Assembly: GCF_003340495.1 (NCBI RefSeq)
Contig: NZ_QASA01000001.1
Location: forward strand, 1,860,001 to 1,924,000
Length of the DNA: 64,000 nucleotides
Reading direction: 5' to 3'
Source: Adhaeribacter pallidiroseus
GTDB lineage: Bacteria > Bacteroidota > Bacteroidia > Cytophagales > Hymenobacteraceae
Shown piece by piece: positions 30,048 through 36,469 of this stretch. How positions within the stretch are numbered: position 1 is the first letter of the stretch; every line of letters starts with the position of its first letter. The notes beneath the pieces were generated by a model. The model was not told the DNA's origin. It ran no database searches and saw only the letters and a list, made by a program, of their open reading frames with translations. A program made the position numbers and the translations under genes.

Positions 30048-31169
30048 TTATACCCGGATGTATATTTTTCGCTTATCCAGCAGATAGCCTACTATCCAGC
30101 AAATCAGCATAAAAATAATGGCAAACAAAAACGAGCCGACGTAACCACCAAGCGGTAAAAAAACCGACTTAAAAATAGCGGCGTAATAACTTTCGTCACC
30201 AGTCCGGAAGAAGTACAATAAAATAGACAGCACTTCGGATAGTAAGTAAATAAAAAGGGGATTTCGCCCAAATACTTCAAAAAAGTAGGTCCAGGTGGTT
30301 TTACCGCGTAAATCAATCACGTAAACCAGCAAGGCCAAAATAATGCAGTCGATAGCCACGGTAAGCACCACAAACGAACTGGTCCAGAGTTTTTTATTGA
30401 TCGGGAAAGTTAAGTTCCAGAGATAGGCCGCTAATAACAAAGTGCAACCGGTTAAAAGCAATTTTGCCAAAGCTTCGTAGTTTTTGCCTTGTTTTTGCAG
30501 GAAATGGCCCGCCGCAAAACCCGCTGTTACGTTGGCCACGGCCGGTAAAGTACTCAATAAACCTTCCGGGTCAAAAGGTACGCCTTCGCCCATGTACAAA
30601 TGTTTGGCGCCCACTAACCAATTATCGAGCTTTAATACGGCGTTGCCGTGTAAAGTTAACTGGGCGCCGGGTTCCCCGAATAATAAAAGCAAGGCCCAGT
30701 ACACCAATAGACCAACAATGGAAACCATTAAGGCTCTTCGCCCATCTAAATAATAAACCAGCAGTGCCGCTATGCCAAAGCATAAAGCAATGCGTTGCAA
30801 AACCCCAAAGATCCGGGTGCTGCCTAATTCATTACCCACCAGCCGGCCTTCTTCCCAATGCACAAACGGAAACCAGTACATTAAAAAGCCCAGCATAAAT
30901 ATTATAATTACCCGCTTCAAAATTTTAGTCCACACCTGGCTGGTTGGCATAGTTCGGTACCGGTTCATCACAAAGCTAAGCGCATTGCCCACCGCGAATA
31001 AGAACGACGGAAAAACTAAATCGGTAGGCGTAAAGCCGTGCCATTTGGCGTGCAGCAACGGCGAAAAAGTAGTAGCTCCATTGCCGGGGGTGTTTACAAT
31101 AATCATAAAACAAACCGTCATTCCCCGGAAAACATCCAGGGCAGTAAATCGCTGGGCAGTTATAGCCAT
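30048..31169 (-). CDS. NagX-like membrane acyltransferase (DUF5009 / HGSNAT-type)
   Basis: A polytopic inner-membrane protein, 373 residues with about ten hydrophobic segments. The N-terminal RFTALDVFRGMTVCFMIIVN, HAKWHGFTPTDLVFPSFLFAVG and the later GVLQRIALCF are the signature of the heparan-alpha-glucosaminide N-acetyltransferase/NagX group. Members are thought to acetylate amino sugars across the membrane, or to be linked to amino-sugar use. It is convergent with the isomerase gene, with 29 bases of AT-rich DNA between. Confidence 0.85.
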   Translation of the reverse strand: MAITAQRFTALDVFRGMTVCFMIIVNTPGNGATTFSPLLHAKWHGFTPTDLVFPSFLFAVGNALSFVMNRYRTMPTSQVWTKILKRVIIIFMLGFLMYWFPFVHWEEGRLVGNELGSTRIFGVLQRIALCFGIAALLVYYLDGRRALMVSIVGLLVYWALLLLFGEPGAQLTLHGNAVLKLDNWLVGAKHLYMGEGVPFDPEGLLSTLPAVANVTAGFAAGHFLQKQGKNYEALAKLLLTGCTLLLAAYLWNLTFPINKKLWTSSFVVLTVAIDCIILALLVYVIDLRGKTTWTYFFEVFGRNPLFIYLLSEVLSILLYFFRTGDESYYAAIFKSVFLPLGGYVGSFLFAIIFMLICWIVGYLLDKRKIYIRV

Positions 31170-31184
31170 TAGTTTTGTTTGTTA

Positions 31185-31203
31185 GTGGTTGTTCGTTGTT
31201 CGT
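31185..31203 (+). repeat. Dispersed intergenic repeat, short copy
   Basis: GTGGTTGTTCGTTGTTCGT just upstream (on the minus strand) of the NagX-like gene. It is related to the copies at 10871, 28973 and 36105. Confidence 0.45.
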
Positions 31204-31487
31204 GTAAAAATTACTATAAATAAATGTGTTAACATAAACTTATGCTCTAAACTAATTTGGCAGGCTTATTTTTTTAAATTTTTAATTGTGGGATGCCAGC
31301 GTACCAATAATTTTTTAAAAAATTTTGTATAAGTTTTTAGAAATATCATAGTTACATTTCTAAACTTGCCGAAGCACTGCTATCTTCCGTTCAAAGGTTT
31401 TAATTCTATCAACAAACAACTAGCAACCAGCAACAAAATTTAAATATAAGTTAGTAGATTTGGTTGCAGCGTTACGCAATAAATAAA

Positions 31488-32555
31488 ATGGCTACAACAA
31501 TTAAAGTAGGTTTAATTGGTTACGGCATGGCCGGGCAGGTTTTTCATGCACCTATTATTACCAGCGTGCCCGGTTTAGAGTTAACTAAAATTCGGGTAAC
31601 CAACCCGGCACACCGGCAATTGGCCACCGCACGTTATCCCGAGGCCGAACTGGTACATGATTCAGAAAAAATTTTTGCCGATAAGACCATTGACCTGGTA
31701 GTAATTGCCACACCGAACGATTTACACTATTCTTTGGCTGAAGCGGCTTTACTGGCCGGAAAACACGTAATAGTAGATAAGCCTTTCACCATTACTGCTA
31801 TAGAAGCCGATAATCTGATTGCCCTGGCCGAAAAACAGAATAAAGTATTATCGGTGCACCATAATCGGCGTTGGGATAGTAATGCCCGCACGCTCCGGAA
31901 AATAATTGCCGGTGATTTTGTGGGCCGTTTGGTTGATTTAGAAATTCATTTCGACCGGTACCGCCCGTTTTTGCGGCCGGGAGCCTGGCGGGAAGAAGAT
32001 ACGCCGGGCTCCGGCATATTATACGATTTGGGCGCGCACCTACTCGACGAGGCGCAGTGTTTATTTGGTTTACCTGAATATATTACGGCCGATGAACGGA
32101 CCCAGCGGACCGGCAGTAAAACCATTGATAACTTTACCGTAGTACTGGACTACGAAGCAGGATTTAAAGTTACTTTAAAAGCCGGCATGCTGGTGCGCCA
32201 ATTAGGGCCAACCTACGTTTTGCACGGCGAAAAAGGTAGTTTTATAAAATACGGTACCGATGTGCAGGAAGTGGCGTTGAAAGCGGGCCAGCATCCGCAA
32301 AATACGCCTGACTGGGGAGTAGAACCGGAAACTAACTGGGGAACTTTAAACACCGAATACGAGGGGCAACATATAACCGGTAAAATAGAAAGCGAACCCG
32401 GCGATTACCGCGAATATTTCATAAACGTTTACCAAGCCATTACGGAAGGCGAAGGATTAGCCGTTACCGCAGAGCAAGCCCGTAATGTCATCCGGCTCAT
32501 TGAACTGGCCCGCCAAAGCAGCGCCGAAAGAAGAACAATTAAGTTAATTGACTAG
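31488..32555 (+). CDS. Gfo/Idh/MocA family oxidoreductase
   Basis: An NAD(P)-dependent sugar oxidoreductase of about 355 residues. The Rossmann start is VGLIGYGMAGQVFHAP and the EKP-type motif is VIVDKPF, followed by HNRRWD, FDRYRPFLRPGAWREE and YDLGAHLLDEAQCLF, the catalytic His region of the YdgJ-like subgroup. The start is the internal ATG (MATTIKVGLIGYG), because the eight codons upstream are not family-like; TAGATTTG at 31455-31462 may be its -7 box. The last residues (TIKLID) come from a 742-bp inserted cassette; the original end appears to lie at 33277-33297. Confidence 0.9.
   Translation: MATTIKVGLIGYGMAGQVFHAPIITSVPGLELTKIRVTNPAHRQLATARYPEAELVHDSEKIFADKTIDLVVIATPNDLHYSLAEAALLAGKHVIVDKPFTITAIEADNLIALAEKQNKVLSVHHNRRWDSNARTLRKIIAGDFVGRLVDLEIHFDRYRPFLRPGAWREEDTPGSGILYDLGAHLLDEAQCLFGLPEYITADERTQRTGSKTIDNFTVVLDYEAGFKVTLKAGMLVRQLGPTYVLHGEKGSFIKYGTDVQEVALKAGQHPQNTPDWGVEPETNWGTLNTEYEGQHITGKIESEPGDYREYFINVYQAITEGEGLAVTAEQARNVIRLIELARQSSAERRTIKLID
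32510..32536 (+). repeat. 27-bp direct repeat, left copy (att-like)
   Basis: A perfect 27-bp match to 33252-33278. It encodes RQSSAERR of the oxidoreductase C-terminus. The repeats bracket the DUF433/DUF5615 cassette. Confidence 0.9.
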
Positions 32556-32704
32556 TAGCAAAAACGCAATAGCAAGCGCGACGTACAAGAAGTAGTGCCA
32601 CATAAACAAACCGCTGCTTGTAAGCGGGCAGCTTCTTTTCTTGAATTTACTAGCAAAATATATCAAAATAATTTAAAATTATAATAAGTAAAAATATTAA
32701 TACA

Positions 32705-32938
32705 ATGAACTACGGTGCAATTAATATTGATTATGAAACTATGGGTGGGACGCCGGTTTTTACCGGAACACGCGTTCCAATTCAAACCCTTTTTGACTAT
32801 ATAGAAGGTGGTGATGACCTTAATGAATTTTTGGATGATTATCCTACCGTTTTAAAAGAAGTTGCTATTCAGGTATTGGAGATGGCAAAAAAGACGTTGA
32901 CCAACGAAAAGATGCTCTATGAAAATTTTGCTGGATGA
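32705..32938 (+). CDS. DUF433 domain antitoxin
   Basis: 77 residues with the DUF433 pattern: a short beta start, GGTPVFTGTRVPIQTLFDYIEGG, then FLDDYPTV, a small winged-helix DNA-binding fold. In this family it is the antitoxin and probable autorepressor of a PIN-like toxin. Its last 20 bases overlap the toxin gene, the usual antitoxin-first layout. It is clearly more AT-rich than the sugar genes around it, which agrees with horizontal transfer. Confidence 0.88.
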   Translation: MNYGAINIDYETMGGTPVFTGTRVPIQTLFDYIEGGDDLNEFLDDYPTVLKEVAIQVLEMAKKTLTNEKMLYENFAG

Positions 32939-33242
32939 AAATTTACCCAAACAGCTTAAAATAGATTTCGGAACTGACTATTATGTTAAGACCGTACGAG
33001 ATATGGACTGGTTGGGTAAAAAGAATGGCGAACTTTTAGGGCTTATCGTTTTTAACGGCTTTGACTATTTCATAACCATTGATAAAAATTTGCGCCATCA
33101 GCAAAATCTAGACCGCATTGAATTAAAGATCTTTTTACTTTTAGCGGTAAATAATCGTCGAGAGTCATTGCAGGTCTTAGTAGATAAAATAAAAAATAAA
33201 ATCAAAGAGGGTAACCTGCAAAAAATAAACGAAATCTCTTAA
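32919..33242 (+). CDS. DUF5615 family PIN-like toxin
   Basis: 107 residues. The start MKILLDENLPKQL is the hallmark of the DUF5615/Mut7-C-like PIN fold, with acidic residues that would bind the catalytic metal (DEN), then ELLGLIVFNGFDYFITIDKNL, which carries the second acidic site. It is predicted to be an RNase toxin neutralised by the DUF433 protein. The C-terminus is lysine-rich. The two genes overlap by 20 bases. The RNA target is unknown. Confidence 0.85.
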   Translation: MKILLDENLPKQLKIDFGTDYYVKTVRDMDWLGKKNGELLGLIVFNGFDYFITIDKNLRHQQNLDRIELKIFLLLAVNNRRESLQVLVDKIKNKIKEGNLQKINEIS

Positions 33243-33251
33243 TATTTTTAA

Positions 33252-33278
33252 CCGCCAAAGCAGCGCCGAAAGAAGAAC
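33252..33278 (+). repeat. 27-bp direct repeat, right copy (att-like)
   Basis: Exact copy of 32510-32536 at the right edge of the toxin-antitoxin cassette. Confidence 0.9.
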
Positions 33279-33297
33279 TTTACCGTCCAGCTACTAA
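33253..33297 (+). pseudogene. Displaced original 3' end of the Gfo/Idh/MocA gene
   Basis: In the matching frame this reads RQSSAERRTLPSSY and a TAA stop, followed by an AT-rich tract (TTTTTTAAATTTTTTT) of the kind found after other genes here. The first nine residues repeat those at 32511-32537. It looks like the pre-insertion end of the oxidoreductase gene, now cut off from its body. Confidence 0.65.
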
Positions 33298-33398
33298 ATT
33301 TTTTAAATTTTTTTACTAGTCTGGACCGCTCATAACTATCTTGAAGCCGGCAGCAGAAAACATATTACGAATAAATAAGTTTTCTGCTGCCTGAAAAA

Positions 33399-34322
33399 TT
33401 AAATAGATTTAAAACCCCATTTTTTCATGATGGCTAAATCTTCTTGCACGGAAGCTAGCGGCGTTTTACCTTGGTAAGACTCTTGTTCGATGATGAAATG
33501 ACGGGTACCGCCCATTTTCCGGCCTAATTCTACTATATCTTTTACCGGAACCACTCCTTTACCCAGTATGGTACTTTCGTACCCGCTCATAGAATTTTTT
33601 TCCGTGCTTTTTATCTCGTCTTTCACGTGCATGGATTCAAACCGACCCGGATATTTTTTCATAATATCCAAAGCCCGGCCCCCGGCGCCGTACATGTTAC
33701 CAATATCTAATTGCTGGGCTACTAATTTAGCATCGGTATTTTCCAGGATGATATCAAACAAAGTCTTGTTGTTCAGCTTCGAGAAAAACTCGAAGTCGTG
33801 ATTATGGTAGCCAAACTTTACCCCGGATTTCTGGCAAAGTTCTCCACATTTATTAAAACCATCCAGAAAGCGCATTAAGCCATCCTGATCTTGCCGTAAG
33901 CTTTCATCCATCCAAGGACTGATAACAAATTCTTGTCCTACTTCCGCGGCATCCGCTACGGTTTTCTTCCACTCGTCGGTAAAATCTTTGGTGGTGGCGT
34001 CGTAGTGCTGCTTGCCTAAAACCGAATGGCCGCTGGGCATACGCAAACCTAAATCCGTTAGTATTTTTTTAAATTCAGCCGGAGTGGAGCCATAAAATTT
34101 ACCATTGGCATAACCAGCGTGTTCTACGTGTTTATACCCCATTTTGGCAATCTGCTGCAAAGTACCTAAAGGGTCGGCTTTCATCTCGTCGCGCACCGAA
34201 TACAACTGAATGCCTACTACTTCTTTGGGCGGTTTGGCGGCAAATAGCTGCTGGCCGGCCCAAGTAGAACCCGCTAGCGCCAAGGCGCTTGTTTTAATAA
34301 ATGTTCTGCGCGTTAATTTCAT
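33399..34322 (-). CDS. Exported sugar phosphate isomerase/epimerase family protein
   Basis: 307 residues with a twin-arginine-type signal (MKLTRRTFIKTSALALAGS, cleavage probably near LFAAKPP). The mature part is a xylose-isomerase-like TIM barrel: VVGIQLYSVRDEM, VEHAGYANG, KFGYHNHDFEF, VAQQLDIGNMYGAG, SMHVKDE, HFIIEQES. Export and metal-ligand pattern suggest it acts on periplasmic sugars or keto-sugars. Its gene lies just downstream of an exported Gfo/Idh/MocA oxidoreductase (about 120 bp), a frequent Bacteroidota pairing. Confidence 0.9.
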   Translation of the reverse strand: MKLTRRTFIKTSALALAGSTWAGQQLFAAKPPKEVVGIQLYSVRDEMKADPLGTLQQIAKMGYKHVEHAGYANGKFYGSTPAEFKKILTDLGLRMPSGHSVLGKQHYDATTKDFTDEWKKTVADAAEVGQEFVISPWMDESLRQDQDGLMRFLDGFNKCGELCQKSGVKFGYHNHDFEFFSKLNNKTLFDIILENTDAKLVAQQLDIGNMYGAGGRALDIMKKYPGRFESMHVKDEIKSTEKNSMSGYESTILGKGVVPVKDIVELGRKMGGTRHFIIEQESYQGKTPLASVQEDLAIMKKWGFKSI

Positions 34323-34444
34323 AGCTAAATTTTTTAAAATTTTATGGAGAAGTTATGGTAAAAGTTAAAGTAAAGGAACGCCATTCATGCGGGCACCAGC
34401 GGAAAAAGAAAACATAAAGATAAAGTAGACTAAAATTTAAAAAA

Positions 34445-35860
34445 CTAGCTCTTTTTGCCGGTTTTGGCAAGTTTCATATTTACCGGATCCCAGTTGATAA
34501 TTTTCTTTTCGTAGTAACTATCGTTACAGGCTAAGCTGGGAGCCGCCGCCCGGAAGCCAAAAGCGCCATCTTCCACGATAGGTTTGTTGTTCCGCACGGC
34601 CTCGAAAAAGTTAGTTACGTGGGCCAAATGCATGTTGTGGTTGCCGGGAGTTTGGTAAACAAACGAGGTTTTTAAAGCCGGACTTTGATCTTCGGGGGAG
34701 TACTTTTGGTTATATTGCTCCTGTAATTTTTGCTGCATGGCTTGCGGATACGTTTGCAAGGCATCCCAGCCCCCAATGCCCGGCGCTTTTCCCATTTTAC
34801 TATGGCTAACTTTTACCGAGTTACCGCCAATTTCCATGACGCCTTCGCTGCCCACAAACCGGGAGGTGCCGGCTTCGCCCATGCCGCTTACAAAATTTAC
34901 CCGCAACATAACTTCAAAGGCAGGATGTTCCGGCGTTTGCGGGTATTCCATAATGGCCGTCATAATGTCGGGCACGTCGCGACCGTCTTTCCAGTAAGTT
35001 AAGCCCCCCGAAGAGTAAATGCGGGTTGGCCCCAGCGAACCCGTAACCGTATGAATAGTAGATAATAAATGCACAAATAAGTCGCCGGCCATGCCGGTGC
35101 CAAAATCGCGGTAATTGCGCCACCAAAAGAATTTTTTAGGATCGTAGGCTATTTTACCGGCTCCGGCAATATAGCGATCCCAATCTACGGTTTCCGGCGA
35201 GGCATCCAGGGGCATGGTGTATTGCCAGGCTCCCAGGGCACTTTGACGGTCGGTAGCGGCTTCCACAACGGTTAGTTGGCCAATTTCGCCGGCTTTATAA
35301 TATTCGCGCCCTTTTTCAACGGAAAGGCCGCTTACCCATTGGCTACCAATTTGCAACGGTTTACCACTCTTTTTTTGCGCCTCAATCATGGGTAATCCTT
35401 CGCTAATTTTTTGCACCATCGGTTTTTCGCAATAAACGGCTTTACCTTTGTTTAAAGCATCGATGGTCATACGCGCGTGCCAGTTATCGCTAGGGGCAAT
35501 TATAACAGCATCAATGTCGCTCCGCTCTAAAAGCGCCCGGTAGTCTTTGGTAGTTATTACGTTCGCGCCAAATAATTCCTTGGCTCGATCTAACCGGCCG
35601 GTATATAAATCGCAAACCCCGGCTAGCTCCACTCCCGGCACTTGCAAAGCCGATCGCACATCGTTAAAACCCATAATGCCCATGCCAATGCATGCCACCC
35701 GGATTTTATCATTCGCCGCAATTTTCTTTTCAGCGGCCAGTAATCGTTGTTCCCTGGTTTCTTCGGGTTCGGCTAAGGCGTGCACGGAGCCCCCGGCCAG
35801 TAGTAAAGAAGATGCTCCCAGTTGTTGAATAAATTTGCGGCGCGAAGAAAAAGCTGACAT
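34445..35860 (-). CDS. Exported Gfo/Idh/MocA family oxidoreductase
   Basis: 471 residues with a twin-arginine signal (SSRRKFIQQLGASSLLLAGG). The Rossmann motif is VACIGMGIMGFNDVRSA, the EKP motif VYCEKPMVQ, and the C-terminal catalytic domain includes FFWWRNYRDFGTGMAGDLFVH. Tat-exported members act in the periplasm with a tightly bound cofactor, often oxidising glycosides to 3-keto-sugars. The partner isomerase downstream on the same strand supports a joint periplasmic sugar route. The substrate is unknown. Confidence 0.9.
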   Translation of the reverse strand: MSAFSSRRKFIQQLGASSLLLAGGSVHALAEPEETREQRLLAAEKKIAANDKIRVACIGMGIMGFNDVRSALQVPGVELAGVCDLYTGRLDRAKELFGANVITTKDYRALLERSDIDAVIIAPSDNWHARMTIDALNKGKAVYCEKPMVQKISEGLPMIEAQKKSGKPLQIGSQWVSGLSVEKGREYYKAGEIGQLTVVEAATDRQSALGAWQYTMPLDASPETVDWDRYIAGAGKIAYDPKKFFWWRNYRDFGTGMAGDLFVHLLSTIHTVTGSLGPTRIYSSGGLTYWKDGRDVPDIMTAIMEYPQTPEHPAFEVMLRVNFVSGMGEAGTSRFVGSEGVMEIGGNSVKVSHSKMGKAPGIGGWDALQTYPQAMQQKLQEQYNQKYSPEDQSPALKTSFVYQTPGNHNMHLAHVTNFFEAVRNNKPIVEDGAFGFRAAAPSLACNDSYYEKKIINWDPVNMKLAKTGKKS

Positions 35861-36469
35861 TTTTTAAAATTTTAGATGAACATGCGGACTCTGGTTATAA
35901 AGCCCGTTGGTTAATTGAACCATCCAATATAAAAAGATATTCGAATAAATTTAAGTATATGCCTGCTTAATCTTCGCCGGAATCTTAAGGGCTAAGTAAA
36001 AAAATAATTTAGAGGCTTTTATACAAAAAATGTATGGCAGGAAAAATTAATAACAACGCTGCCTTTTAAGATGGTTTTGAAGCAACCAATAATATCTAAG
36101 TAGTTGGTCGTTTTTAGTTGTTCGTTATTCGATCGTTATAACTTTAACCATCAATTGCTTAAACTCAGAATTTTAGCAACTTAATTTTGTCTTGTTACTT
36201 AAATCCCTGGTAATAGCAGAAAAAATCTAGTTTACCACCCAATTATTCCACCAGAAAGAATGGCGACCACTCTGAAGAAATATTATAGGAATTATACCTA
36301 TAGGCAGCACTAAATTTTACTTTTTTCGAATTCCTACATCAGAGAAACAGAAAAATTTAAAAAATACGGGTTTACCGCGGCTACATGATGCCAGTGCATA
36401 AGAAATCCAGCCTGGGCGTGATTTTTAAATCATTTTAACCCAAATATGTAATCTTATATAAAAACTTGA
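35861..36469. other. Intergenic region upstream of the exported oxidoreductase
   Basis: About 600 bp, AT-rich. It holds one exact copy of the 26-bp dispersed repeat (36105-36130). No open frame, RNA gene or clear terminator was seen. Confidence 0.45.
36105..36130 (+). repeat. Dispersed intergenic repeat, copy 2
   Basis: Exact inverted copy of 10871-10896, about 25 kb away. See that entry for related shorter stretches. Confidence 0.7.

Larger units (their letters stand above)
32537..33278 (+). mobile_element. 742-bp toxin-antitoxin islet inserted at a gene 3' end
   Basis: AT-rich segment that carries only the DUF433/DUF5615 pair plus one copy of the flanking 27-bp repeat. Removing one repeat and the cassette rejoins the oxidoreductase to a second natural C-terminus (TLPSSY, stop). 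This is the pattern left by site-specific integration into a gene end, with the element restoring the reading frame, or by a long target duplication. There is no integrase inside, so the agent must act in trans or be lost. Confidence 0.7.
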
